A DNA stretch of 64,000 bases from JAKPUX01 sp035353815 (GCA_035353815.1 DAOQAG010000005.1:58840-122839); one strand, 5' to 3'; shown: positions 34,211-43,275, numbered from the stretch's first letter. Numbers and translations: made by a program. The notes: generated from the letters alone by a model not told the origin.

Positions 34211-36145
34211 ATGTTCGATCTGGTTTGGTTGATACCCCTTTTCCCTCTGCTGGGCCTGCTCATCAATGCCCTGACCGGATGGAAGAGTGCCGGCAACAGG
34301 CCGGGCATTATTGCCAGTGGCGCAGTGGGGCTGGCTTTCGCGGTCGCGGTCGCCCTCTTTTTTGATCTGCTGCGCCTGCCGGCGTCGGATCGCCTGGTCG
34401 AGGTGCATCTCTTCAAGTGGATCGCCACCGCCGCCCTGAGCACGGAAATCGGCTTTCAGATCGATCCGCTCTCGATGGTGATGATCCTGGTCGTCACCGG
34501 CGTTTCGTTCATTATCCATATCTATGCCATCGGCTACATGCACGGCGACCGCAGCTTCAACCGCTTCTTCATTTTCCTCAACCTCTTTGTCTTTGCGATG
34601 CTGCTTCTGGTGATGGCCAACAATTTCCTGATGATGTTCATCGGCTGGGAGGGGGTTGGCCTTTGCTCCTATCTGCTGATCGGGTTCTGGTATGAGGAGG
34701 AGGGGAACGCCTCTGCCGGGCGCAAGGCCTTCATTGTCAACCGCATCGGCGATTTCGGTTTTCTCCTTGCGATCTTTTTGATCTTCGCCACCTTCCACAC
34801 CCTCGATTTCACCGAGGTCTTTACCCGGGCTGCAGGGATGACGATGGGCAGCGCCACCCTGACCGCCATCGCCCTGCTCCTCTTCGTCGGGGCGGCCGGC
34901 AAGTCCGCGCAACTGCCCCTCTATGTCTGGCTGCCGGATGCCATGGCCGGTCCCACGCCGGTCAGTGCCCTGATCCATGCCGCCACCATGGTCACCGCCG
35001 GAGTCTACATGGTGGCCCGCGCCAATATCCTCTACACCCTGGCCCCGGCCGCCGCTACCGTCGTCGCCAGCGTCGGCGCCCTGACCGCCCTCTACGCCGC
35101 GACGATCGGCCTGACCCAGTTCGATATCAAACGGGTGCTCGCCTATTCCACCATCAGCCAGCTCGGCTACATGTTCATCGGCGTCGGCGTCGGGGCATTC
35201 GCCGCGGGGATTTTTCATCTGATGACCCATGCCTTTTTCAAGGCCCTGCTCTTTATGGCCGCCGGCAGCGTCATGCATGCCCTGTCCAATGAAACCGACA
35301 TGCGCCGCATGGGCGGGCTGAAGGACAAAATGCCGCGTACCTTCTGGACCATGCTGCTCGCCACCCTGGCCATCGCCGGTATACCCGGTTTTTCCGGCTT
35401 TTTCAGCAAGGATGAGATCCTCTGGCAGGCCTGGTCCGGTGTCCATGGCGCGCCCTGGCTCTGGCTCATCGGCGCCGTTGCGGCGGCGCTCACCACCTTT
35501 TACATGTTCCGGCTGATCTTCATGACCTTCTCCGGCACCCTGCGCGCCGATGCGCAAACGGCGCACCATGTGCACGAATCGCCGGGCGTGATGACCTGGC
35601 CGCTGATCATTCTCGCGATCCTCTCGGTCGGCGGCGGCTGGATCGGCATCCCGGCCGTGCTCGGAGGCGGTCAGCACTTTGAGCACTTTCTCGCCCCCGT
35701 CTTCGCGGCCAGCACGACGATCCAGGACGGCGCCGCGGCGAGCCCTGCAGAAGCCGGACATGGACTCGAGCTGATGCTGATGGGGATCGTGCTCCTGGCG
35801 GTCCTGGCCAGCCTCTGGCTTGCCTGGCGTTTTTACGGCCGTAAGAGCGACCTGCCCGAGCGCACCGCCAAAAGGCTCGGCGGCCTCTATACCCTGGTGT
35901 TCAACAAGTACTACATCGACGAACTTTATGATGCTGCGATCACCCGGCCCTTGCGCCGCTTCTCCGAATCCGCGCTGTGGCGTTTCATTGATACCCGGGT
36001 GATCGACGGTTCCCTCAATGGCGTGGCCGCGCTGATCGGGGCCGGATCGCGGGCGCTGAGCAGCGTCCAGACCGGCATGGTGCAGAATTACGCCCTGCTC
36101 TTCGTTTTTGGCGTTGTGGCGCTGTTGTTCTACCTCCTGTTCTAG
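34211..36145 (+). CDS. nuoL: NADH-quinone oxidoreductase subunit L
   Basis: 644 residues, antiporter-like subunit at the end of the membrane arm. Key charged residues: Glu in MFIGWEGVGLCSYLLIGFWY, Lys in AGKSAQLPLYVWLPDAMAGP, His/Lys in the second half (HLMTHAFFKALLFMAAGSV). The C-terminal extension with the lateral helix is present (FNKYYIDELYDAAITRPL). A 146-bp spacer with a GC hairpin (34069-34082) separates it from nuoK. Confidence 0.95.
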   Translation: MFDLVWLIPLFPLLGLLINALTGWKSAGNRPGIIASGAVGLAFAVAVALFFDLLRLPASDRLVEVHLFKWIATAALSTEIGFQIDPLSMVMILVVTGVSFIIHIYAIGYMHGDRSFNRFFIFLNLFVFAMLLLVMANNFLMMFIGWEGVGLCSYLLIGFWYEEEGNASAGRKAFIVNRIGDFGFLLAIFLIFATFHTLDFTEVFTRAAGMTMGSATLTAIALLLFVGAAGKSAQLPLYVWLPDAMAGPTPVSALIHAATMVTAGVYMVARANILYTLAPAAATVVASVGALTALYAATIGLTQFDIKRVLAYSTISQLGYMFIGVGVGAFAAGIFHLMTHAFFKALLFMAAGSVMHALSNETDMRRMGGLKDKMPRTFWTMLLATLAIAGIPGFSGFFSKDEILWQAWSGVHGAPWLWLIGAVAAALTTFYMFRLIFMTFSGTLRADAQTAHHVHESPGVMTWPLIILAILSVGGGWIGIPAVLGGGQHFEHFLAPVFAASTTIQDGAAASPAEAGHGLELMLMGIVLLAVLASLWLAWRFYGRKSDLPERTAKRLGGLYTLVFNKYYIDELYDAAITRPLRRFSESALWRFIDTRVIDGSLNGVAALIGAGSRALSSVQTGMVQNYALLFVFGVVALLFYLLF

Positions 36146-36181
36146 CCGGTGTGCGGCTGCACCTTATTCTGGAGTCCCTTC

Positions 36182-37741
36182 ATGATCGACCTGAGTAGCG
36201 TCCCCATATTGAGCCTGCTCACCTTTTTGCCCCTGGCCGGGGCCCTGCTGCTCCTCTTCGTGCCGCGGCAGTACGAGCAGTTCATCCGGCGCTTTACGCT
36301 GACCCTGACCCTGGTGGTCTTTCTGCTCGCCCTGCCTCTGTTCGGCGGATTTGACGGCGCCAATCCCGGATTCCAGTTTGAGGAACTGCGCAGCTGGATT
36401 CCCTCGGCCGGCATCGGCTACCATCTCGGCATTGACGGCATCAGCCTGCTGATGGTGATGCTCACCGCCTTTCTCACGCCGCTGGTGATTCTCGGCAGCT
36501 GGAGCGCGGTGACCAAACGGGTCAAGGAATACATGATGATGTTCCTGGTACTCGAGACGGCGATGCTCGGGGTGTTTCTCAGCCTGGATCTGATCCTTTT
36601 TTACATTTTTTGGGAGGGGATGCTCATCCCGATGTATTTTATCATCGGCGTCTGGGGCGGCGAGCGGCGACTCTATGCGGCGATCAAATTCTTCCTCTTT
36701 ACGATGTTCGGCGGCGTCCTGATGTTGGTGGCGATCCTCGCCCTCTGTTTCCTCAACGGCAGCCAGACCGGCACCTACACCTTCGATTATCTCGCCCTGA
36801 GCCGGCTGCTGATCGCCGGCAAGGCGCAGGTCTGGCTCTTTTTCGCCTTCAGCCTGGCCTTTGCCATCAAGGTGCCGATGTTCCCGCTGCACACCTGGCT
36901 GCCCGATGCCCATGTCGAGGCCCCGACCGGCGGCAGTGTCATTCTCGCCGGCATCCTCCTTAAAATGGGCACCTACGGATTTTTGCGTTTCTGCATTCCC
37001 TTGTTCCCGAATGCCACTGCAAACTATGGCGGCTGGATTATGGCCCTGGCGGTGATCGGGATCCTCTATGGCGCCCTGGTCAGCTGGGTGCAACCGGATC
37101 TGAAAAAACTGGTGGCCTTTTCCTCGGTGAGCCATCTCGGCTTTGTCATGCTGGGCATCTTTGCCCTGACGCTGCCCGCGCTGCAGGGGGGGATCCTCCA
37201 GATGGTCAACCATGGCCTCTCCACCGGCGCCCTCTTTTTGCTGGTGGGAATGATCTACGAGCGCCGTCACACGCGCCTGATCGCTGACTTTGGCGGGCTG
37301 GCCCGGCAAATGCCGGTCTTCGTGACCTTTTTTGCCATCTTCACCCTCTCCTCGATCGGCTTGCCCGGCCTGAACGGCTTCGTCGGCGAGTTTCTGGTGC
37401 TGGTCGGCACCTTCCAGGTGCAGCGGATGTATGCCATCCTGGCTGCCGCCGGGGTGATCCTTTCGGCGGTCTATATGCTGACCATGTTCCAGCGCATGAA
37501 TTTCGGCAAGCTCGACAAAGCAGAAAACCAGGTGCTCAAGGACCTTAATCGCCGCGAGATCGCCACCCTGGTGCCGATCGTCCTGCTCTGCCTGTGGATC
37601 GGCCTCTATCCCGCCCCCTTCCTCGACAAGAGCCAGGCGGCGGCGCAAAAGCTGCTCACAGACGCCCGGAGCAAACAGGACCGGATCGCCCTCATCGAGG
37701 CCATCTCCACCAGCCCGACGGCCATGGACCCGGTAAAATAA
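36182..37741 (+). CDS. nuoM: NADH-quinone oxidoreductase subunit M
   Basis: 519 residues from ATG 36182 (GGAG about 8 nt upstream). Second antiporter-like subunit: Glu in YIFWEGMLIPMYFIIGVWGG, Lys in AIKVPMFPLHTWLPDAHVEA, and KLVAFSSVSHLGFVMLGIF. About 14 membrane helices. Confidence 0.95.
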   Translation: MIDLSSVPILSLLTFLPLAGALLLLFVPRQYEQFIRRFTLTLTLVVFLLALPLFGGFDGANPGFQFEELRSWIPSAGIGYHLGIDGISLLMVMLTAFLTPLVILGSWSAVTKRVKEYMMMFLVLETAMLGVFLSLDLILFYIFWEGMLIPMYFIIGVWGGERRLYAAIKFFLFTMFGGVLMLVAILALCFLNGSQTGTYTFDYLALSRLLIAGKAQVWLFFAFSLAFAIKVPMFPLHTWLPDAHVEAPTGGSVILAGILLKMGTYGFLRFCIPLFPNATANYGGWIMALAVIGILYGALVSWVQPDLKKLVAFSSVSHLGFVMLGIFALTLPALQGGILQMVNHGLSTGALFLLVGMIYERRHTRLIADFGGLARQMPVFVTFFAIFTLSSIGLPGLNGFVGEFLVLVGTFQVQRMYAILAAAGVILSAVYMLTMFQRMNFGKLDKAENQVLKDLNRREIATLVPIVLLCLWIGLYPAPFLDKSQAAAQKLLTDARSKQDRIALIEAISTSPTAMDPVK

Positions 37742-37750
37742 GCGAAGAGC

Positions 37751-37816
37751 GCCGGACAGGCTCCGGCACAAGGCACCCGCCCGGCGCAGCAAAGGCGGAC
37801 CACGCTCGGGTCCGCC
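37751..37816 (+). other. Two RNA hairpins between nuoM and nuoN
   Basis: GCCGGA (37751-37756)/TCCGGC (37762-37767), and a perfect 8-bp stem GGCGGACC (37794-37801)/GGTCCGCC (37809-37816). Neither has a U tract, so they probably affect mRNA processing or stability rather than termination. Confidence 0.55.
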
Positions 37817-37855
37817 GGCAAAACCAAAGAGATCCATTTACTCAAGAGGACCATC

Positions 37856-39307
37856 ATGGCGGTCTCTGTTCCGCAAATCCAGCTGCACCTGATCGCGCCC
37901 CAGCTCATTTTGCTCGCAGCCGCCCTCCTGCTCCTGCTGCTGCCCCTCTTCTGGCGCCAGGTGCGTCGTGAGCTGCTCGCCGCTCTCGCCCTGCTCGGCC
38001 TGGCCGCCGCCTTCGTCGCCGTTGCCGGACTCTGGGCCCGGCCGGAGTCCGGCTTTGACGGCACGGTCACGGTCGACCGGCTGGCACTGGCCTTCCAGGG
38101 GATTTTCCTGATCGGCGGCTTGCTGACCGTACTGATCTCCCTCAACCGGATCGAGGACGAATACCTCCAGTACGGCGATTTCTTCGGGCTGCTGCTGCTG
38201 GCCATCACCGGCATGACCATCATGACCGCGACACAACACCTCCTCGTCATCTTTCTCGGACTGGAGCTTCTCTCCATCGCCCTCTATGTGATGGTCGGTT
38301 TCCGCAAAATGCGCGTCGATGCCACCGAGGCCGCCCTCAAGTACTTCCTCCTCGGCTCCTTTGCCACCGGATTCCTCCTCTATGGCATGGCGCTGATTTA
38401 TGGCGCCACCGGCCTTCTCGGCTTGCAGCAGATCGGCGCCAGCCTCGCGGCCAGCGGGGGCGGCCTGATGCTGCGCGCCGGCGGGCTGCTCGTCCTCATC
38501 GGCTTTGCCTTCAAGGCGGCGCTCGTGCCCTTTCACATGTGGACCCCGGATGTCTACCAGGGGGCGCCGACGCCGGTCACGGCCTTTATGGCGACGGCCA
38601 CCAAAGCCGCCGCCTTTGCGGTGCTGATCCGCATTGTCTTCATTGCCATGCCCTTCACTGCCTTCAACTGGAATGCGATTCTGCCGCTCCTGGCGGTCCT
38701 GACCATGACCATCGGCAACCTTCTGGCGATCACACAGAACAACATCAAGCGCATGCTCGCCTATTCGAGCATCGCCCATGCCGGCTATCTCCTCGTCGCC
38801 CTGAGCGCGGGCAATGCCGCCGGGCAGAGCGCCATTCTCTACTATCTGGTCGTCTATACCCTGATGAACGCGGGGGCATTTGGTGTTCTGACCTGGTTTG
38901 GCCGCAACAGCCGCGAGGAGCGGCTCACCTTTGCGAGTTACCGGGGCCTGGGCTACCGCGCCCCCTTTGCCAGCCTGGCCATGGCGGTTTTCATGTTCAG
39001 CCTGGCGGGCATTCCGCCCACCGGCGGGTTCCTCGGCAAGTTTTATTTGTTCGCTGCTGCCGTCAAGGCCGGCCTCATTCCCCTGGCCGTCATCGCCGTG
39101 CTCAATGCCGTGATGTCGGTCTTTTATTACACCCGTCTGGTGGTGCAGCTCTACATGCGCGAGGCGGAGGAGCCCCTGGCGACGGACAAGCCGCATCCCG
39201 CGGTGGTTGTGGCGCTGGTGATCGCGCTGGTCGGTGTGCTCTGGCTGGGCCTGGCCCCAAACAGCCTGATGGAGGTGTTCGCGGCGGCAGCCTTGCCGGC
39301 GATGTAG
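37856..39307 (+). CDS. nuoN: NADH-quinone oxidoreductase subunit N
   Basis: 483 residues, third antiporter-like subunit and last gene of the operon. Glu in FLGLELLSIALYVMVGF, Lys in GFAFKAALVPFHMWTPDVYQ, and KRMLAYSSIAHAGYLLVAL. AAGAGG before ATG 37856. With NuoA-M it completes a standard 14-subunit proton-pumping complex I. Confidence 0.95.
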   Translation: MAVSVPQIQLHLIAPQLILLAAALLLLLLPLFWRQVRRELLAALALLGLAAAFVAVAGLWARPESGFDGTVTVDRLALAFQGIFLIGGLLTVLISLNRIEDEYLQYGDFFGLLLLAITGMTIMTATQHLLVIFLGLELLSIALYVMVGFRKMRVDATEAALKYFLLGSFATGFLLYGMALIYGATGLLGLQQIGASLAASGGGLMLRAGGLLVLIGFAFKAALVPFHMWTPDVYQGAPTPVTAFMATATKAAAFAVLIRIVFIAMPFTAFNWNAILPLLAVLTMTIGNLLAITQNNIKRMLAYSSIAHAGYLLVALSAGNAAGQSAILYYLVVYTLMNAGAFGVLTWFGRNSREERLTFASYRGLGYRAPFASLAMAVFMFSLAGIPPTGGFLGKFYLFAAAVKAGLIPLAVIAVLNAVMSVFYYTRLVVQLYMREAEEPLATDKPHPAVVVALVIALVGVLWLGLAPNSLMEVFAAAALPAM

Positions 39308-39338
39308 TCGCCGCCCGGCTGCTGATGCGGCTGCAGCC

Positions 39339-39384
39339 GTGCCGGTGGTGTAGCCGCTGCGGTGCCGGTGGTGTAGCCGCCGCC
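39339..39384. repeat. Two tandem 23-bp repeats after nuoN
   Basis: 39339-39361 and 39362-39384 differ at two positions (GTGCCGGTGGTGTAGCCGCT versus ...CCGCC). Part of a very GC-rich, repetitive stretch (39308-39470) with no gene. Confidence 0.7.
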
Positions 39385-39483
39385 CGGCCGGCGATCTGGC
39401 CCCGCGCGCCCTGCGCTTTCCCTGCCCGCTCTGCCGGGCCGCCGCAGGGGGCCGATGGTATAGCCTGGTTTATGGTCCATTTA

Positions 39484-39514
39484 GCTCGGTCCTGGTGATC
39501 GGGCTTTTTTTTTT
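39484..39514 (+). terminator. Intrinsic terminator of the nuo operon
   Basis: GCTCGGTC (39484-39491), loop CTGGT, GATCGGGC (39497-39504), then ten T. The 8-bp stem includes two G:U pairs. Lies 177 bp after nuoN and isolates the nuo operon from the tad operon. Confidence 0.9.
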
Positions 39515-39633
39515 CCGGTGCCGGCCGCCGGGGGTGTCACACTCTGGTGACGGCCGCTCCCGCACGAAATGTACAGAAAGACACTAATATATTACAAAAT
39601 GTCTCAAAAATATCAAAACAGAGCATTTTTTCC

Positions 39634-39662
39634 TTGACATTGAATCCGGAATTTCGTATATA
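39634..39662 (+). promoter_or_regulatory. Sigma-70-type promoter of the flp/tad operon
   Basis: TTGACA (39634-39639, perfect -35), 17-bp spacer, TATATA (39657-39662, 5 of 6). The DNA upstream (39565-39632) is strikingly A/T-rich against the local GC background, as in UP elements. It predicts a leader of about 230 nt before the flp start codon. Confidence 0.8.
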
Positions 39663-39677
39663 TATACAGAGAGAGCG

Positions 39678-39875
39678 ATGAACCAGAAAGAGCAACCGCT
39701 CCCGCTGCTACCAGCCCCCGCACCCCTTGCCCGACTCCCTGCAGTTTTGCCCGGCTTCCGTTTTCACCCTGCTACCTTGAGCAAGTTTGCGATCCAGAAA
39801 ATTCGGGAAGTGCATCCGCTTCCCGGTGCATTTAACCAACGCATCACTCATCCAGCAGGCCGGAAAAGAGCCTGA
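39678..39875 (+). CDS. Possible 65-residue leader ORF upstream of flp
   Basis: ATG 39678 is preceded by AGAGAGAG and begins about 10 nt after the predicted transcription start of the flp operon. The product is proline-rich and basic (QPLPLLPAPAPLARLPAVLP) with no recognised domain. Position and RBS are suggestive, composition is not. It may be an untranslated part of the flp leader. Confidence 0.25.
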   Translation: MNQKEQPLPLLPAPAPLARLPAVLPGFRFHPATLSKFAIQKIREVHPLPGAFNQRITHPAGRKRA

Positions 39876-39899
39876 AGTCATTCAAGAAAGGAGCACGCC

Positions 39900-40070
39900 A
39901 TGTTTAATCCCATCGCTGTTATCCGCAATTTCTTCCGTCAGGAAGAGGGACAGACCCTGTCCGAGTACGCCCTGATCCTGGTCCTGATTGCCGTTGTGGC
40001 GATCATCGCGGTCACCCTTCTCGGCAACCAGATCACGACGGTTCTGACCCAGATCGCCAACGCCCTCTAA
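39900..40070 (+). CDS. flp: Flp-family type IVb pilin
   Basis: 56 residues. Short basic leader MFNPIAVIRNFFRQEEG, then the mature N terminus QTLSEYALILVLIAVVAII: the G/Q(T)LxEY prepilin-processing site and hydrophobic helix of Flp pilins. AAAGGAG stands 6 nt before ATG 39900. First structural gene of the Tad operon; probably the major pilus subunit, processed by the peptidase encoded at 40316. Too short for usual ORF length cut-offs. Confidence 0.96.
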   Translation: MFNPIAVIRNFFRQEEGQTLSEYALILVLIAVVAIIAVTLLGNQITTVLTQIANAL

Positions 40071-40180
40071 GCCGCCCGCCGATGTCTGCGACGGCGGCTC
40101 AGGATGGGCCAGGTCAGGTGTCGGTGAGGCTGTCTGCTGTGAGGAGAACGCAGCTTCCCGGTTTTATCAATGGTTTTGCC

Positions 40181-40298
40181 AAGGGCTAATCACCTGCAAC
40201 AGCAGGTCCGGACTACTGATCGAGGATCGGTGTCGGTGCGCGGGTCACGTGGTGTGTAGGTGAAGAACCGGACCAGAACGCGCAGGTGGTTAGCCCTT
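40181..40298 (+). ncRNA. Long structured RNA element between flp and cpaA
   Basis: 40181-40197 and 40282-40298 pair over 17 bp with one G:U. Inside, GGTCCGG (40205-40211) pairs with CCGGACC (40268-40274) and CTAC (40213-40216) with GTAG (40256-40259), so the element is a nested, mostly closed fold with an irregular head. The right arm runs into TTTATTTATT. It may cap the 3' end of an abundant pilin mRNA, attenuate the downstream genes, or be a riboswitch; it does not match any class I recognise. A GTG start for cpaA at 40286 would be buried in the stem. Confidence 0.6.
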
Positions 40299-40315
40299 TA
40301 TTTATTGGGTGGAAT

Positions 40316-40777
40316 ATGCCGCTATTAGCCTATTATCTGATGCCTCTGCTGCTGGTTGCCGGCTGCTACGATCTCGGCTGGCGCCGCATCCCCAATGCCC
40401 TGACTCTGCCCCTGGCGGGGACGGGGCTTGTGCTGCAGGGATTGTGCGGAGCCGGATGGGTGCAGGCGCTCCTCAGCCTGGCGCTCGGCGGCGGCATTTT
40501 TTTTCTGTTCTATCTGGGCGGGATGATTGGAGCGGGCGATGTGAAACTGATGGCTGGGGCTGCGGTTTGGCTTGATCCCGCGGCCGCGGCGGGCGCTCTG
40601 GTGTGGACCGCTGCAAGCGGTGGATTTTTGGCCCTGGTGATGATGGCGCTGCAGGCCCTGCGCATTCGGCGCGGTACTGCACCGGCCGGGAAGGAGAGCG
40701 GCCTCGCGACCGCCACCTTGCCCTACGGTGTGGCCATCGCTCTGGGCACGATGCTTTCATTTTGTCAAATCAGGTAG
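40316..40777 (+). CDS. cpaA: Flp prepilin peptidase (CpaA/TadV, A24 aspartic protease)
   Basis: 153 residues from ATG 40316 (GGGTGGA upstream). Inner-membrane aspartic protease that cleaves Flp prepilin and TadE/TadG-type pseudopilins. Catalytic aspartates in GCYDLGWRRIPN and in the GxGD motif GMIGAGDVKL. Short form lacking the N-methylation domain, normal for the Tad branch. Confidence 0.93.
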   Translation: MPLLAYYLMPLLLVAGCYDLGWRRIPNALTLPLAGTGLVLQGLCGAGWVQALLSLALGGGIFFLFYLGGMIGAGDVKLMAGAAVWLDPAAAAGALVWTAASGGFLALVMMALQALRIRRGTAPAGKESGLATATLPYGVAIALGTMLSFCQIR

Positions 40778-40787
40778 GGTGGGCGCC

Positions 40788-41183
40788 ATGATCAACAGAA
40801 TGAAAAGGTTTCCTCACAGCGTATCCGGGCAGTCCGCAGTCGAGTTCGCCCTGGTGCTGCCACTGCTGATCCTGATGGTCGTGACCATCGTCGAATTCGG
40901 CCGGCTGTGGATGACGGTCAACGTCATGACCAGCGCAGCGCGCGAGGGTGCCCGGGTCGCGGCCATCTCGAGTCCGGATTATTCCCAGGTCAACACGGCG
41001 GCGCAGACGGTGCTCACCGCCAGCCAGATCAGCGGAGCCACGGTCACCCTTTCCGGTCCCAATTCCAGCGGTGACGTGCGCGTGACGGTCAGTCTGGTTT
41101 ACGCCTCGATCACGGGCAACATCATCCCCCGTTTACGCTCTTTACAGCTCGTACGCAGTTCAACCATGCATTGGGAAGACTAG
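40788..41183 (+). CDS. tadE: TadE-like minor pilin
   Basis: 131 residues. N-terminal TadE segment SGQSAVEFALVLPLLILMVV, the pseudopilin-like helix with conserved Glu, then a small periplasmic domain (SAAREGARVAAI). Likely processed by CpaA and needed for pilus assembly or initiation. Overlaps the cpaB frame only by its longer, unused start. Confidence 0.9.
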   Translation: MINRMKRFPHSVSGQSAVEFALVLPLLILMVVTIVEFGRLWMTVNVMTSAAREGARVAAISSPDYSQVNTAAQTVLTASQISGATVTLSGPNSSGDVRVTVSLVYASITGNIIPRLRSLQLVRSSTMHWED

Positions 41184-41197
41184 GTCCGGGAGATCCC

Positions 41198-42076
41198 ATG
41201 TTCCTCATGAAGCAGAAAATAGTCATGCCCTTGACCCTGGTCGTCAGCCTGCTGGCCACCCTGGCGGTCTACCGTTATCTGCAGGGGCAGCAGCTGCGCA
41301 CGCCGTCCCGCGGCGACGCGCCCCAGCAGGTGCTGGTCGCAACGCAGGACCTGGCGGTGGGGGTCAAGATCACGGGAATGCATCTCAAGGCCATGGCGTG
41401 GCCGAAAGAGCTGCTGCCCGCCGGCACCTTCAGCGACACGGCCCAGGTGGCCGGGCGCATCACCCGGGTGCCGGTGGTGGCCGGGGAGCCGATCCTGGAC
41501 TCCAAGCTTGCTCCTTCGGGATCGGGCAGCGGCTTTTCCAGCCTGATTCCGCCGGGGATGCGGGCCCTGACGGTCTCGGTCAATGTCGTCAGCGGCGTCA
41601 GCGGCTTTATCCTTCCCGATGCGCGGGTGGATGTGCTGGTGACCGTCGCCGCCCTGAACAACAAGGAAGAATCCAAGACCAAGATCATCCTCGAGGATGT
41701 GCTCGTGCTGGCCGTCGACCAGACCTTTGAACGCGAGGACGACGATCCGGTCAAGGTGCAATCGGTGACCCTGCTGGTCGATCCCACTCAGGCTGAAAAG
41801 CTCGCCCTGGCTGCGAGCGAAGGCAAGCTGCAGTTGGTGCTGCGCAATTCGGCCGACCGCGATGCGCAGGCCACGCGCGGCGTGCAGCTGCGCGAGCTGA
41901 TCAGCGGAGCCGGCGGGGGCGAGGTACGGCCGCTCCAGCGGCCGCGTGAGGTGGCCAGTGCGCCCGCAGCGGCGCCCCGGCCGGCGTCCCATACCGTCGA
42001 GGTCCTCCGCTCCAGCAAGCGTGAAGAAGTCACCTTTGTCCAGCCCGAAAAGCAGGCGGACGGTAATCAACCCTGA
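41198..42076 (+). CDS. cpaB: Flp pilus assembly protein CpaB/RcpC
   Basis: 292 residues from ATG 41198 with GGGAG upstream. One N-terminal membrane helix (MPLTLVVSLLATLAVYRYL) and a periplasmic SAF domain (QVLVATQDLAVGVKITGMHL, AGRITRVPVVAGEPIL, PPGMRALTVSV). SAF domains of CpaB may contact peptidoglycan or the secretin. The C-terminal 70 residues are low-complexity and proline/alanine-rich. Confidence 0.93.
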   Translation: MFLMKQKIVMPLTLVVSLLATLAVYRYLQGQQLRTPSRGDAPQQVLVATQDLAVGVKITGMHLKAMAWPKELLPAGTFSDTAQVAGRITRVPVVAGEPILDSKLAPSGSGSGFSSLIPPGMRALTVSVNVVSGVSGFILPDARVDVLVTVAALNNKEESKTKIILEDVLVLAVDQTFEREDDDPVKVQSVTLLVDPTQAEKLALAASEGKLQLVLRNSADRDAQATRGVQLRELISGAGGGEVRPLQRPREVASAPAAAPRPASHTVEVLRSSKREEVTFVQPEKQADGNQP

Positions 42077-42100
42077 GGCGTTTAGCGAGGCGAGGATTCT

Positions 42101-43255
42101 ATGACACGGAGCATGCAAAACGTAGTGACGCAAAAACCGGCTGTTGCGGCCCGGTTGTGCTCAAGCCGTACAAGCGGGCGGGGCAGGAGGGCCATAAAGA
42201 GCGGGTGGTGGAGTACGATCGCCCTGCTTCTGCTGATATGGATGCCGTCGCTCAATGCCGCCAGCCGCGGTGAGGTCAAGGTCCTCTTGGGCCAGTCCGA
42301 GGTTCTTTCGTTTGCCGCTCCGATCAAGCGCATTTCGATCGCCAACCCCGATGTCGCCGATGCGACCGTGGTGACGCCGAGCCAGGTGCTGATCAATGGC
42401 AAGCTGGCCGGGGCGACCAGCCTGGTGGTCTGGGACGAAAATGAGGTCTTTGCGATCTACCGGGTCGAAGTAGGGGAGGAGCGGCTGCCGCAGCAGATCC
42501 TGCTCAAGGTGCGCTTTACGGAGATCAACGATAACGCCCTGAAGGAACTCGGTCTCGATTTCTGGAAAAAGAATATCGATCTGGGCGGCAAAAAGGCCGA
42601 TTTGGGCCTCTTCAGCGGCAAGGTCAATACGCCCAGCGATCCGCTCGGTCTCGCCGATGCCGTCGACATCTTTTTTTCCATCCCCGAGCTTGATTTTTCC
42701 ACCATCATGCGCGCCCTGGAGGAAAAGAGCCTGTTGACCGTGCTGGCCAAGCCCAACCTCTGCGCAGTCAACGGCGCGGAGGCGAGTTTTCTCGCCGGCG
42801 GTGAGTTTCCGGTGCCCATCGTTTCCGGGGCTGCGGGTACCCAGTCGGTGACGATCCAGTTCAAGGAGTTCGGCGTGCGTTTGCGCTTCCTGCCGCGGAT
42901 CATCGATTCGACCCGCATCAATCTCAAGATCGCCGCCGAGGTCAGCAGCCTTGATTTCGATAACGGCATCACCCTCAGCGGCTTCAATGTTCCGGCGCTG
43001 AGCGCGCGCAAGGCCGAGACTACCGTGGAGATGGAGCAGGGCCGGTTTCTCGCCATCGGCGGCCTGCTTTCCCGGGAGATGGCTCGGCATGTCAGCCAGA
43101 TTCCCCTGCTTGGTAGCATCCCGGTGCTCGGTCAGCTCTTCAAGAGCACGCGTTTTCAGCATAAAGAGAGCGAACTGCTCATTGTCGTCACCCCCGAGAT
43201 TGTCGGCAGCTCGTTGACCGAGCCGCCGTTGGATGAAAAACTGCTGTCACGCTGA
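42101..43255 (+). CDS. cpaC: Tad secretin CpaC/RcpA
   Basis: 384 residues, outer-membrane channel of the pilus. Signal segment IALLLLIWMPSLNAA, N-terminal pilus domain (KRISIANPDVADATVVTPSQ, INGKLAGATSLVVWD), then the secretin core with VLAKPNLCAVNGAEASFLAG, GGEFPVP, and the C-terminal IGGLLSREMARHVSQIPLLG and PVLGQLFKSTRFQHKESEL. Shorter N-terminal region than type II secretins, as usual for RcpA. Confidence 0.95.
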   Translation: MTRSMQNVVTQKPAVAARLCSSRTSGRGRRAIKSGWWSTIALLLLIWMPSLNAASRGEVKVLLGQSEVLSFAAPIKRISIANPDVADATVVTPSQVLINGKLAGATSLVVWDENEVFAIYRVEVGEERLPQQILLKVRFTEINDNALKELGLDFWKKNIDLGGKKADLGLFSGKVNTPSDPLGLADAVDIFFSIPELDFSTIMRALEEKSLLTVLAKPNLCAVNGAEASFLAGGEFPVPIVSGAAGTQSVTIQFKEFGVRLRFLPRIIDSTRINLKIAAEVSSLDFDNGITLSGFNVPALSARKAETTVEMEQGRFLAIGGLLSREMARHVSQIPLLGSIPVLGQLFKSTRFQHKESELLIVVTPEIVGSSLTEPPLDEKLLSR

Positions 43256-43275
43256 AAGTAACCGTGAGGATCCCT

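Noticed and set aside
40181..40298. Cyclic-di-GMP (GEMM) riboswitch at the pilin gap
   Set aside because: The stem architecture is there but I cannot find the conserved GEMM core bases, so no class is assigned.
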